Source: Rachicladosporium sp. CCFEE 5018 | Taxonomy: Eukaryota > Ascomycota > Dothideomycetes > Cladosporiales > Cladosporiaceae | Assembly: GCA_002077045.2 (NCBI GenBank) | Contig: KZ111154.1 | Coordinates: 755,603 to 800,483 of the forward strand | Length of the DNA stretch: 44,881 nt | Direction: 5' to 3' | In this document: positions 31,847-42,986 of the stretch, one piece after another | Layout: the number at the start of each line of letters is the position of its first letter | Position numbering within the stretch: position 1 is the stretch's first letter | Made by a program: the position numbers and the translations under genes | Notes under the pieces: model-generated | Databases searched by the model: none | Told to the model about the DNA's origin: nothing | What the model saw: the letters and a program-made list of their open reading frames with translations, nothing else

Positions 31847-34131
31847 ATGTAGACGTCCAACTGCGACCGCTGCTACCGCCGCAAAGGCTGCTGTGAGAAG
31901 CTGCAGCCGTGTTCCGGCTGTCAACAGGCTGGCGTGCAGTGTAGCTACACTAACAAAGCCCGTCAGCGGCGCTACACAGCCGAGGAGTTCGATCGTGTCG
32001 AAAGGCGTCTGCGGCAACTCGAAGCCCGAAACCGTGGACTAGAACATGAGCTTAGCGTCGCGAGGAACACTCGTGCAGAGCAGGACGGCATATCCCCTGC
32101 TGAAACGTACCGATCTGGCGAGTCGACACAGAGTCAGAGAGTAGACGCGGTGAGCCAGGTGTCCTAGCTGTCCATCAATGCTGCCGGCGAGCGCCAGCCC
32201 TACCTAGGTTCCACAAGTGGAGTACTTTTCGCTGATCTCGTTCGATCTGGTGTTGACGCATCAGTGTCCCGAGTTGCCACTCCACGGCCTGGTTCTCCAA
32301 CTCAGGAAACGTCAAGACAGCCACAGGGGCATGTTTAGCATGATCGCAAGTTGCAAGATCTACCTTCCTATGCTGTTGCAAAAAGGCTGATTTCAGCGTA
32401 CCTCGAGCACGATGCTATCGCCTTCCCATTTCTCGTACCGTCAGGCCTCCTCGACGTGAGTGAGCGGTTCTACGAGGATGAGACATACCATGTCTCGAAA
32501 GCGCATGCATATGATGTCTTCATATTCAATATGGTGTTAGCAATAGCAACAGCGAGTATCTACAAATACGAGTGGCACATGCTACCAAGTGCAGAGTCAC
32601 ACCACGCGAGAGCGATGCAGGAGTTCAATGCAGTACTTGCATGTGGTGGACTGAAGAGCCTGCAGGCTATTCTGCTGCTCTGCCAGTACAGGCAGGGTAG
32701 CTCTATCAAGGACGACTCGGCATCTATGTGGCATCTGGTTGGCATCGCAGCCCGCATCTGTCTTGACCTTGGACTTCATCGTGAGGCGGCGTACCCGTCA
32801 AAGTGGGTGGACGACATGACAAGTGATCAGCTGAATCGCTTTGTCGACCAGGAGGTCGCCCGCAGATGCTTCTGGTGTCTCATCGCCATGGATCGAGTGA
32901 CAAGCAACATCCTTGGTCGACCGCTCGCGATACATGACGACAATATTGACGCACAGCTACCTAGCGCAGACGGCACTACCGCCTTCAACCCACCTAGCAA
33001 CAGCACAGCCATCGGCAACAGGGTTGCAGTGTTCAATGCCATCATACAGTATTGAATGATCTGCGGACGAATTCTGACCGTGCTGCACCGCCCTCGCAGC
33101 CTGCAAACCTGTCTCCAAGATGCACTACGTGCCAGAGACGGGCTAGCGCAGAAGCTGCATGACTGGCTGATCGATGTCAAGCGCATAGGCTTAGCAGTTG
33201 ACCTTACATCGCCCACGACAGAGAGGTCGTGCTTCTTGTCAGAGACCTGGTACGAGCTACTCTACGCTAATGCCAAGCTCATGATCTGGAGACCATGCCC
33301 ACTGCTGGCGGATCTCTCGCATGACCAGATTTCCTTGCAGAACATCTATGACGCATCTGTGCAGTCGATCACAGTGTATGCTCTTTTGCACAAATCACGA
33401 AAGATCAATTACTCCTGGATCACCCTGCAGTCAGCGTTTCTAGCTGGCTTGTCATACATGTAAGTCCTGCACTTGTCCTGCGGCAAGCCCATGCGATCGA
33501 TCACTAATATCGCATCTCCTAGCTACTCGATTAGCCGCCACTTGCGCGCGAAGCGGAACACAAGTGCATCAGAACCTTGCCTGCTCTCATCTGAGAAATC
33601 GTCAACGTCAGCCGTGCGTGCTCCAACGTACTCGTGGCTGTAGCCGAACGTTGGAACGCGCTGCGCCATTGTCATGAAGTATTCGACAGGCTCAGCGACG
33701 CCGTGCTCGCGGACTTGATCAAACTGCAAACGGCGCAACCCATCGCAGTCGACGGGAATGCTACGTCGGCCTGCGTCCCGAGTCCGGTCACAAGCATTGC
33801 AGGCATTGTGAATGCACAACAAGGTCCGCGACACTCCTTCGGCCTTTCGACCGTCAATGAAGGCCTTGAAACTGGCAACGCTGCAAGATGGCACAGTGGA
33901 ACACAGGACGGAAGCTACGACTCCTCTAACGTCAACGCAGGAGTCAATTTGACAGTGGACGACGATTTCCTGCATTGCTATGACAATCTGCAGACCCTGT
34001 ACGACCACCAGCAGATCGAAGACCCTGTCATGCATTTGAGTCAAGATTGGCTGGGATATCTTGGGAACTACGAAGGATCCTACATGCAGGGCATGCAATA
34101 TGGTGCTTCATCTGGCGTGTACGGGACTTGA
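31847..34131 (+). pseudogene. Zn2Cys6 transcription factor with in-frame stops and a frame shift
   Basis: One frame carries the family almost end to end. It has the zinc cluster CDRCYRRKGCC...CSGCQQAGVQC (C-x2-C-x6-C-x5-C-x2-C-x6-C), a coiled coil (EEFDRVERRLRQLEARNR), NAAGERQPYLGSTSG, and the fungal-specific domain (ASMWHLVGIAARICLDLGLHR, QEVARRCFWCLIAMDR, LGRPLAI). It is interrupted by TAG 31850 (codon 2), TAG 32165, TAG 32336 and TGA 33053. A normal intron (33460-33522) follows, then a frame change between about 33595 and 33620 before VAVAERWNALRHCHEVFDRLSD. A 48-nt GTGAGC...CCAG excision could bypass only the 32165 stop, and it would delete conserved residues. If ATG 31847 is not the start, TAG 31852 might be an acceptor. 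The later stops and frame shift still make it a pseudogene. Confidence 0.87.
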
Positions 34132-34256
34132 TCAGTCTCTAGGTGTTCGGATGCGATCGCATGGCCACTCGGATCCCTTACAAATCATTCGAAGCGTCGA
34201 GCGAGCCCTCTGCTCGAGTACAGATGCCAGTTCTTCCTGACTGGCATCGAACCTGC

Positions 34257-36196
34257 TCATATTCGACCACGATCCAGGAATGTTCGAGGTACTTCGACGT
34301 GCCTAGACCGCAGATACTCACCAACTCCTTTGCCAAGCCCGTCAATTCTAGCTGAGCTTGCTATGCCGCCATCAAGGAAGTCTAGAATGCGGCTGCGAGC
34401 GATCAGCACGAGATTGATAGATGTATCACAACACAGTGACTTACAAGTGGACGGCCCATATCCGCGGGAACTCTACGCGCTCGATTCTCTGCCCCCCGTA
34501 GTCTTTTCCAAGCAATTTTCTCATCTTCTCGACAGTCAAAATCGATTGCAGCCATGGATACTCGTCAGCATGGCGAACGAAGAAGCCGACGTTCGAGTTG
34601 TTCGCCTTGTCTCCACTGCGGGCGTGCACAACACCGCCGAGCGGTGCGTGGACCGTCTCGCCGAAGCTGGAGAGATCATGTGGACTTGTGGTCTCGTATG
34701 ACGGCCTTTGCACTGGATACACTTGCGTCTTGACCGGCGGAGCAATGCTGATTGTCCGGTCGCTGCCCGATTACTCACGCGATGTTCGATCATGCTTTGC
34801 GGGATCAGCGAGGGGAAGATCTCCATGAACGGCTTCGGGTCCATGGTCCTGAAATCGAGATTCATGTGATAGCCCGGGTAGCTTTGCATGCGCAAGGAGT
34901 ATATTGGCGTCTTGAACTTCGCAGGGGTCAAGTCTTCCTTTCGCCTCGCCTGCACGAACACTCGGAGCATGGTGGTTCCTTCCTGCTGTGACGATGGATC
35001 GACTGCTTCTGTGCTGTAAAGCTGTGACGAGAACTTGCTAAACGTACTGCCACCAAATAGGTGAGCGAGCTGTTGCTGCATCATCTTCGCTTTGGCATGG
35101 ACATCCAGTCCGTTCAGGTAGTAGGTCGTCTCTGCCTGAAAGCCTCCTGGCGCGGCGATCATCACTTTAGTTGTTGGCGGTGGGGGCAGACCGGTCACTC
35201 CACATACGTACACTCGGTTCTCCTGTTCAGTCGACTCAATCTGAATATCTTTAAGATTCGCCACCACATCTGGATTCAGATACAGCTCTCCTTGCAGCTC
35301 GTACAGCAGCTGTGCGGTTATATTGAACTTGTTGACCGTCCCATTCATAGTCTCCGGTTTCGAGATGTAGCAGGTTCCGTCAGCTAGAATCTCCGCGATC
35401 GGGAACGCGAGATCGACTAGCTGATCGAGATAGCTCTTGAAACCAGAGAAGTTGGCTCCACAAGCATAAGGTCCACACTCGATGAGATGACCGGCCACAA
35501 GAGCACCGCCCAGGATGTCGAATTGATCTGCTTGCCAGCCATACCACCATGCTGCCGCACCAATTACTGGAGAAGCGTCTGTCACTCGGCCACAGATCAC
35601 GATATCAGCTCCGGCCTCCAGCGCTTCGACAATGCCCCAGCAGCCAATATAGGCTGCGGCGCATGACGGCGTCAATTCTGGGTCCCAGTCGTCAAGGATC
35701 TGCTCCTCATGGTCGAGATGCCGGAAAGTCAGGCTCATCTGTTTGCCAGATCCCACAGGGGCACCTGGCACCACCAAATGCGACACGTCATCTCCCAGTA
35801 CAGTCGCTATGGTCAGATTCAGCCCCCGAGAAGCACACAAATCTTCGACTTTACGACTCAACGTGGTAGCGTTGAGGGCTCCGGCATTCGTCACTACTTT
35901 GATCTTTCTTGCCGCGACTTCCTCTATGCACTCGCTAAGCTGGTCGTAGAACCCGATCTCATAGCCAAGGTCTGGATTCTCTGCTTTGGCTATAGCATTA
36001 TACGCGATATTCATCTCACTCAGCCAGTCGCCAGTGATGACATCCACATCACCTTCGCGGACCATGCGAGCCATGGCATGCGGCGCATCACCTGTCGCTA
36101 GAGTCAGATGTCTGATGGAAGATGCAACCCACGACCGATTTACACACCCGTCGCGCCAGAGACATTGCCAATGCGTATATTGCGTTCTGACGGCAT
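34257..36196 (-). CDS. AtuA/DUF1446 acyclic terpene utilisation family protein
   Basis: Exons 36196-36148, 36091-34779, 34728-34445 and 34392-34257 give 593 aa. The N-terminus SERNIRIGNVSGATGDAPHA leads to MVREGDVDVITGDWLSEMN, then KVVTNAGALN, ADIVICGRVTDASPVIGAA, HLIECGPYACGANFSG and FPIAEILADGTCYISKPE: the AtuA domain. The C-terminal quarter (FGETVHAPLGGVVHARSGDKANNSNVGFF is split here for length) is the AtuA-like ferredoxin-fold domain, ending LDFLDGGIASSARIDGLGKG. AtuA is named from bacterial citronellol/geraniol breakdown; fungal members are uncharacterised to my knowledge. The third junction uses a GTGAGT donor at 34778 and a CAAG acceptor at 34729; without it the frame shifts, so either this 50-nt intron is real or the gene is broken there. 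Neighbours: the regulator pseudogene (convergent) and a tannase (divergent, 590 bp). Confidence 0.83.
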
Positions 36197-36788
36197 GATA
36201 GCGAGATAATCCGAGATTGAGAAACGGGAATGTTCCAGAAATCGGTCACATAACGGGCTGTATGCTCATAGACGTGCGAAATCTTTTCACGTAGTAACGA
36301 ACGTTCTATGGCTGACCAGGTCCGCGTTGCGCTCGTCAAAGAATTCACCGAGCATCAAACATAATACTCATGCGGCTCTCCTTCTCTTCATGCCGCGAGC
36401 GATGGCGGACAGGACACATCGGACAAGAGCACAGTTACGTGCCCTTCAAGTAGTATCGGGCGTCGGCGCCGAAAGCCTCGTGCGGAGAACGGCACGTCAC
36501 TAGTACAACGAGCATCATCCCGAACATCAGCCAGCCAAAGCTTGCCGTAACACTAGCACGCGACAGCGTATCGACAAAGCTTTCCCACTGCCATATCAAA
36601 CTTAGGCACGCGAACGGTGGCGTTGCTCTCCGCAACATCTCCATCGGCAATTCTCCACCCATTGCCTAGCTCTCCCCGTGCTGCTCTGCTCTGCCGTAGT
36701 GCGGTGGTATACATGCTATAAAGATGTTCCCAAAGCCCACACTGGCATTGCAATAGCGCATCTCAAAGGTAGGCAGCCAGTCTCAGGC
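36197..36788. promoter_or_regulatory. divergent promoter between AtuA-like and tannase genes
   Basis: 590 bp separate the two start codons. A TATA-like TATAAAG lies at 36717-36723, about 70 bp before the tannase ATG. Shared control of the two genes is possible but only inferred from the arrangement. Confidence 0.4.
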
Positions 36789-38423
36789 ATGCATTACTCC
36801 AGTGTTCTTCTCACCATCGCGCCTCCGGCTTCGGCCCTTGTCCTACCTGGCTCTACTCCAAGCTGCACCTCATTTGCCCAGTCTCTCCAGCTGTCCGAGT
36901 ACAATGCCACGTACCTGAACGCTACGCAGTATGCCGTGCGCAGCGTCAGCGGATACGGAGTATACAACGCCATCCCTTTCTGCGAAGTCTACGCCTCGAT
37001 CTCATACGGCACCAACAACACTCTCGTTTTCGCCACATGGCTTCCCACCCGCAGGGCGTACGAAGACCGCTTCATGGCCGTTGGCAATGGCGGTATGGCT
37101 GGCATCATCGACTACGGCGGTATGATCACGCAGCTGAACGCCGGCATGGGTTTTGCTGTCGCCGGTGGTAACGCTGGCCACCTCGCTTCCGAGAATGACG
37201 ATGGTGGTGGAGCTCCAGGAGTCTACATCCCATATTTGCATGACAAGGAGCAAGTCACTGCCTGGATCCACGATGCTATCAGCCTGTATACGCCTGCTGC
37301 TAAGGCACTGGTGGCGGCTTACTACGGCCATGAAGCCAGGCATGCGTACTATGATGGGTGCTCGACTGGAGGAGCGCAGGGTACGTCGCAGATAGCCTGA
37401 TTATTCTATTGATGTTCAAGCTGATGGCCTGCAGGATTCGCACCTGCGCAGCATCATCCGCAACTCTTCGACGGCATTATCGCCGGCTCGCCAGGTAACT
37501 GGTACTCTCACCTAGCACCTAGCTTCTTGTGGAACGCTCAGGCTACGGCAGTAAGTCCTTCATACCAGTCGCGAGTTTCTCGCGAAACTTCAGTATGCTG
37601 ACGACAAGATTAGACCAACGCAAGCAAACTGTCCCAAGACACCATCAACTTCATCACGAACGCCACACTCGACGCATGTGATCTCAACGACGGCGTAGCA
37701 GACCGTCTGATCGAGAATCCACTCTCCTGCAACTACACCATCGACAGGCTGGCTTGCAACGCCTCCGCCGCGAACAGCAGCGCTTGCCTCTCGCCGGCTC
37801 AGCTAGCAGCAGCGAAGGCCATCTACGCTGGCCCAGTGCGCCCAGATAACGGCACGCAACTCTATCCAGGCTTCGACATCGGCTCCGAGAGCTACTGGCT
37901 ATATCAGGAAGGTTTGCTCTCAAATGCGTACAGTGTACCCATTCTGCAGAATCTGGTGTACGGCAACCTCAGCTACGATGCATCAAACTTCGACTGGGCA
38001 TCAAATGTAGCGGATCTTGACGCAAAGGCTGGCACCCTGATCGATGAGATCAGTCCTGACCTCAGCGCCTTCAAGGACCGTGGCGGCAAGTTACTCGTCA
38101 CCCAAGGCTGGGCAGATGCCTACAATGCTGTGACCTGGCCGATCCAACATCTGGAGCAAGTGGCAGATTTCTTTGACGGAAGCGTAGCGGAATGGTTTAG
38201 GCTATTCATGGTGCCTGGTGGTGGTCACTGCGGTGTCGCAGGCGCGTATGGGAATGTCCCTGCGTCGTACCACACGGTGGCGAAAATGGTGCAGTGGGTC
38301 GAGGGCGGCGATGCGCCGGAGGAGGTTCTCAGCACGAGTTCGCCGGATGGTAGTAATAGGACGAGGAAGCTGTGTCCTTGGCCTGCGACAGCAAGGTACG
38401 TGAGTGGAGATATGGATGATTGA
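36789..38423 (+). CDS. secreted tannase/feruloyl esterase family protein
   Basis: Three exons: 36789-37380, 37435-37550, 37614-38423 (505 aa, exon sums divide by three). The N-terminus has a hydrophobic signal-like segment (VLLTIAPPASALVL). The nucleophile serine is Ser192 in GCSTGGAQG, the tannase-family GCSTGG motif. Downstream are QHHPQLFDGIIAGSPGNWY, LDACDLNDGVADRLIENP, the acid region VTQGWADAYN, and the histidine loop FMVPGGGHCGV. Many NxT/S sites (NATYLNAT, NNTL, NATL, NYT, NAS) fit a glycosylated extracellular enzyme. The family hydrolyses ester bonds of gallic or cinnamic acids in plant tannins and cell walls; the exact substrate is not predictable. It is divergent from the AtuA-like gene. 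The signal peptide cut is expected near residue 17-20. Confidence 0.92.
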
Positions 38424-38522
38424 AACAGCTATGTATGCGAGTAGACCTTCATGTCGTTAGTTATTTACACATTCAGACATTATACGTCACTGCGACGCCA
38501 GCGCCGCATTCATCATCTCACC

Positions 38523-39152
38523 TCACCAATGCCCTAGGCCAATGATGCTTTCCCAGATTTTCTGTCTCTCTCCTCCAGCCTCAGCGCCAACGCATCCCAT
38601 GTATACCTGCCATCCCTCAACAGATCCCGTTGCAAGCGCTGCGCTAACATCCGCGGTACACTGCGTCGCAAGAAACCAAGCCGCACTCCCAAACCCAAAT
38701 TCATCGCCATTCACCAAGTCCAACACCGCCTCCACGCCGGTTCCCTCTGCATTTGCCACTTGCGCAGCGCTCAGCCTACAGTTCGTGCACGATTCGGAAA
38801 GCCACTTCGCGTATAGCAAGTTGAACGCCGGACTCTGCATGTTTCTCGTTCCTTGGCCTGGGACGCCAGGGTAGTGATTGATGGAGTAGGTAAAGTTTGC
38901 AGTCTCGTAGAGTATCAAGGAGAGCAGCGCTGCTTGGGTAGAGAAGGCGGAGTGACCGAAGTTGGAGAACGAGTATGTCAGCCAGGGTGCTGCTTGGGCT
39001 GCCGTGCGGCACTCAGATGGAGCCACTGAGCCGGCGCAGGATGCGGTAGAGGGGGCGATGGCGATGATGTTTGCGGCCGTGAGCTGCTGGGGTGATGTGG
39101 GCTGCGCCAAGGCAGAGGTGGCCAGGAGTAGGGCGAGAGTGAGAAGCTTCAT
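38523..39152 (-). CDS. small secreted protein, conserved fungal type, unknown function
   Basis: From ATG 39152 a 209-aa protein starts with a clear signal peptide (MKLLTLALLLATSALA, cut expected before QP). The frame extends 27 codons upstream, but those residues are not signal-like, so the inner Met was chosen. The mature part contains four or more cysteines (TASCAGSVAPSECR, SESCTNCR, ATQCTAD, YMGCVG) and the conserved-looking blocks QAALLSLILYETANF, YPGVPGQGTRNMQSPAFN and GDEFGFGSAAWFL. The glutamate in LYE and the following pattern recall lysozyme-like or chitosanase-like folds, but this is a guess. It may be an effector-like or wall-acting protein. It converges with the tannase, about 100 bp stop to stop. 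Confidence 0.8.
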   Translation of the reverse strand: MKLLTLALLLATSALAQPTSPQQLTAANIIAIAPSTASCAGSVAPSECRTAAQAAPWLTYSFSNFGHSAFSTQAALLSLILYETANFTYSINHYPGVPGQGTRNMQSPAFNLLYAKWLSESCTNCRLSAAQVANAEGTGVEAVLDLVNGDEFGFGSAAWFLATQCTADVSAALATGSVEGWQVYMGCVGAEAGGERQKIWESIIGLGHW

Positions 39153-39829
39153 GATGATAGTCTTGTGATGATTTGCCGGTGTTTTTGTGAGTTGCAGAGG
39201 TGTGAATGATTCTTGAGATTGTTCGTGTCCCAAGCGCGAGTCAAATCAAAGTGGAAGATGGAAGTGTTGCCGCGTGCCCACCACACGCAGCGCCTTGGTG
39301 CCAGCAAAGAAAGATAGTGAATGTATTGTCGACCTCACAAAGCGCGACAAAGCGCGATGAGGAAGCTCGCGTCAATGTGAACAAAGCCGTAGTGCGTTGA
39401 CTTACCTTTCGTGCTGGCGCAGCTTGTGGTAGGTGCCTATCATTCATGTGTTTCATATTAGACTCTCTGTGATGAACCCGGATGCTTCTTAGTCGAGGAA
39501 GCCCTCGGATGTGTAGTGTTGTGTCGCGGCTGGAAGGAAGCTGTCGCCTTTTGTTTCATAATTATGGAGTCGTGTCAGCCAGTGAAGTCGTGCCAAGCCC
39601 GATCTTGAAAGTGCAGAGGTACGCGTGGATGCTTCGTCTAGCTCTATGAATGTTGCCCAGCTGCGCTATGCTCTTCTCGTATGCACACAAAAAATGCCTT
39701 GTCCAGCGATGCACGCGAAACCTCCCATACTCACTTGACCGGCGTACCTTCAACCATTTCGTGCTCGTCCAAGTCTTCATAGCTAATTTTCCTCCTCTTC
39801 TCTCCCTCCGGCGAACTCTCGCAATACTC
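39153..39829. other. intergenic
   Basis: About 680 bp between two minus-strand genes. A short direct repeat AAAGCGCGA(C/T)A occurs near 39338-39358. No gene recognised. Confidence 0.4.
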
Positions 39830-41412
39830 CTAATATCCAGCGCCAGCTTCCTGCTGCTGCCTTCTCCCCCGTCCAGTCCTGACGACCTCCTCTTTGGCCT
39901 CGGGATCACTCTCATCCCCGAAACCCCACAACCTCCCACTACCCTTGCGTCCACCCATGCCATCTCCGGCAGTCTTGTAGATCTTCTTCTGGCTTTCGGC
40001 TAGCGTCTCCTCGCCCTTGATCTTGCGTCCACCCATGCCGTCGCCAGCGGTGTTGTAGATCTTCTTGAAGCCGGTGGTGGAAGGAGACGTGGCATCATGT
40101 TGCTGTGGCTTGGCAGGCGAGTCGGTGTGGTGAGCGAAGTCCTCATCGCGACGCGAGGCATTCACAGAGGTCGCCGGATTCAAGGGACGATTAGGAATGT
40201 GAGCTGGCGAGTCGTCGGAGAGGGTGTAGTGAGTGTCTGCGTCCTTACGTGGCGCGTGCACGACTTCACGCTTTGGCTGCGTTGGCGGAGCATCCTATAA
40301 GACTTGTCAGTTGTGATCCCTCTTCGAAGAGGAGAGGCATGAGTGACCTCATCGACGCCCGCGCCCCAATGCCTGTCGTCGTCTGGTCTATACTTTGGCG
40401 TGACTTTGGGCGGAGTGTGGAAGTCCTCGAAGCTGAAGTGCGATGGCGCTTTCGAAGAGATGCCGCTCTTGCCACTGTTCGGACGGACTGTTTGATCGGC
40501 ATCCTCGCCATCGCCGAACGCAAAGTGATCGTACTTGTTGTCGTACGTCTTCTTCTGGTTCGCAGTAGACGCCTCAAATGGGATATTCTCGTCGAAGATC
40601 CGGTTCGTAGGCATGTTCTTGCCAGCACCGTACTTGACCGAGCGACCGTCGATCTTCGAAGGGCTGGCACTACGTTGTGACGATGCTTGCTTAGGCGTCT
40701 CATCCCCAGCGAAGAGCTCGCTGTAGTCCCGCGCTGCAGGCTTGGCAGACTCGCGCTTGGCCACTGAAGGACCATCGTAGGAGCGAGCATCGGCATTGGG
40801 GTCACGAGGCGCGAAGAGGGCAAGGCTTGCATGTGGATCGCGGGTCGCACTTACACTGTCACCGCGCTTGTGTTGGTGTGCCACTGCGTCGCTCTGGTTG
40901 CGAGGTCGGCTTTCGACAGAACCATTCGCGGACTGACCGCCCTTGGCAACGCTGTTCTTGACGGCTTCGATCAAGTTCTTTCCGTCCCGGATCGGCCAGT
41001 TGCGACCAGTGCGACCGATTGCTTCGACCTGCTTCAGTAGCGTGCCCTGATCCCAGTAAAGTCGAATCTGATTGATCTTGCCGTTGCTGTCGAAGCTGAC
41101 GACGTGCACAATGGGTAGAGTGACCTCCCGCTCGTCGAGGAGATTCTCGTCGATCCCTGGGAGGTATGCACCGCCGCCACTGCCGAATGCTAACGTCGTC
41201 TCGGTCTCGAGGCACAAAGCATTGGACGTCTCGATGGCATTGAAAATATGCTCCTTCTTCTTGGTGACATGGTTCAGCTGTGCCTTAAGATGTTTGAGGA
41301 TAGCAGTCGGCTCGCTGATAGACGTGGTCGTGGTAATGTAGTTGATCGATGCCTCAGGGGAGAGGTGCGAGGCATCTGGCGCATTGAGGAACGCTTTGTA
41401 CGTGGCTGCCAT
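39830..41412 (-). CDS. NTF2-like domain protein with C-terminal TAGDGMGGRK repeats
   Basis: Exons 41412-40348 and 40294-39830 flank a 53-nt intron (GTCACT...TATAG) and give 509 aa. Residues 1 to about 150 form an NTF2/SnoaL-like fold: MAATYKAFLNAPDASHLS, ETETTLAFGSGGGAYLPG, LPIVHVVSFDSNGKINQIRLYWDQGTLLKQ (an interrupted family hallmark ending in the WDQ strand). The rest is disordered, rich in Ser, Asp and Pro, with short blocks repeated in fungal relatives: DYSELFAGD, HFSFEDFHTPP-like, and near the end two copies of KKIY(N/K)TAGDGMGGRK, followed by RLWGFGDESDPE. Function unknown; such proteins may act as scaffolds. No signal peptide. It is divergent from the thioesterase gene by 1.1 kb. Confidence 0.83.
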
Positions 41413-42494
41413 GTTCTCGCTTGGAGGGGGTGTGTTGATCGCAGATGGTGGGATACTCGTCGATCAATGGCTCCGGAAGTGGATCGAGAGGTGTGTAGAA
41501 AGGTCGGAAGATGCTAGCTCACTGCATATCATGGAGTACGACAGGGGAAATGAGACCATTGACCGACTCGCAGGCGCAATACTCGTTTGTTTACTACTCG
41601 ACCGGGGCAGGGACGACCCCAGATTATTGTCGTCAGGGGATGACGGAGTGAAACGCCAAGCCACTCGATCCTCCCTCTTTCTCATCCAGGCACCATCTCC
41701 TCCTATGCTAGCACTCCCATACCCATGCGGCAATAGCATCACCCGAGCGATGGCATGGGCTGTCCTCCAAGGGCTGCAACTGAGATTATCCCAATAGTCA
41801 CGCCTACTTGGACGATTTTTGATCACTGCAAAGTACCGTATTTGCATCGCGCTCACGGAGTCTATGTCAGCCTCGTCGGCATGCGATCGTGAACGGCGCG
41901 ACTCCTTGATCTATCGTAGATGGGCATCGCATGTGTAGGTCCTTCGACTTTCCGCCAACGCGAGGCCCTTCGGCTCTCTACGTTAGCTCATGGTTCCTCA
42001 TCTTCTTACTACATCGTCTCTCATCATGCGTTGCTGCATAGCTTCGCTTCTACGGCTTCAAGAGGCTGCTCACGGCTCGAGTTTCTCGTACGCAAGGCTG
42101 TGCACGGCATGTGCTACGGCACTCCTCGCGATTCACCTCTCGCAACCGCACGGGCTAGCACGAGGGAGGCCGTGAACGTGAAGATGAGCTCATCATCAGC
42201 AGACACTGCCGAATTGCACGAGGTAATAAGCCACAGTTGGACTCGAGACTGGACTCGAGAACGCTTCCGGCGTATTCCACTCATCGACTTATCAAGCGAA
42301 GCAACATTGAGAACTTCAGCCAAGGCATGCCATCCAAGCAAGACAGCAAATCCCCTTCGCTGCTCACAGGACCCGTGGACGCAAACAAGAAGACTTCTAT
42401 CTCTTCAACGACGTCGACTCGTCGCTGTAGACTTACGCCATCTCGCATCTTCCGCTATCAAGCCTTTCCTCGGCCCAAGCCAGACTCTAAGCCT
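41413..42494. other. intergenic, divergent promoter region
   Basis: 1.08 kb between the starts of the NTF2-like and thioesterase genes. An open frame at 41920-42558 is in a different frame from the thioesterase and lacks recognisable features. A frame in phase with the thioesterase is open from 42237, which may encode an N-terminal extension. Confidence 0.4.
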
Positions 42495-42986
42495 ATGCCT
42501 ACCGTCTCTGACCACGGTGCGCTTTCTCGTCTCGAAGCCTACCGCGCCTCCTACATAGCCCTTACAGGCGAAGGAAACTTCGACACCAACCTCTATACCT
42601 CCGTTCGCATTACCTCGGGCTCTCACCACCCAGGCACGAACTCGGGGAAACCAAGCTACGCACTTAATTTTCCAGACCACTACTGCAACTACACCGGTAC
42701 AGTCCATGGCGGCGCCATAGCCACACTCCTGGACGGCCTCACGAATTGCAGCATTGCTGTGGTGGCGAAGGACGGGTTCTGGGACAAAGGCGGCGTTACG
42801 AGGAGTTTGGGAGTGAGATACATCAAGCCGATCAAGGTCGGCGAGGCAATTACTGTTGACGTTGACGTGCTGAGTGCGTCGAAGAGTACGGCCGTGATCC
42901 GAGGTGTTGTCCGGAGGGAGGGAGATGGAGAGGTACTGGCAACGTGCGAGATGGAGAAGTTTGATCCTGTCAGGGCGAAGTTGTGA
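42495..42986 (+). CDS. hotdog-fold thioesterase (PaaI-like)
   Basis: 163 residues from ATG 42495. The core NYTGTVHGGAIATLLDGLTN is the hotdog-fold signature with the HGG motif and the central helix. LGVRYIKPIKVGEAITVDVDVL and ATCEMEKFDP complete the sheet. Members hydrolyse acyl-CoA thioesters, typically as dimers or tetramers. The conserved part begins close to this Met. The open frame continues upstream 86 codons with basic, Ser/Arg-rich residues, so a longer form with a mitochondrial-type leader cannot be excluded. Single exon, normal length. Neighbours give no pathway, though acyl-CoA hydrolysis would fit acid catabolism. Confidence 0.85.
   Translation: MPTVSDHGALSRLEAYRASYIALTGEGNFDTNLYTSVRITSGSHHPGTNSGKPSYALNFPDHYCNYTGTVHGGAIATLLDGLTNCSIAVVAKDGFWDKGGVTRSLGVRYIKPIKVGEAITVDVDVLSASKSTAVIRGVVRREGDGEVLATCEMEKFDPVRAKL

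Noticed and set aside
32150..32197. 48-nt GTGAGC...CCAG intron that would remove one stop of the regulator
   Set aside because: It would delete the conserved NAAGERQ block and does not help with the stops at 32336 and 33053 or the later frame shift.
41920..42558. 212-codon plus-strand open frame
   Set aside because: Overlaps the thioesterase start in another frame and lacks protein-like blocks.
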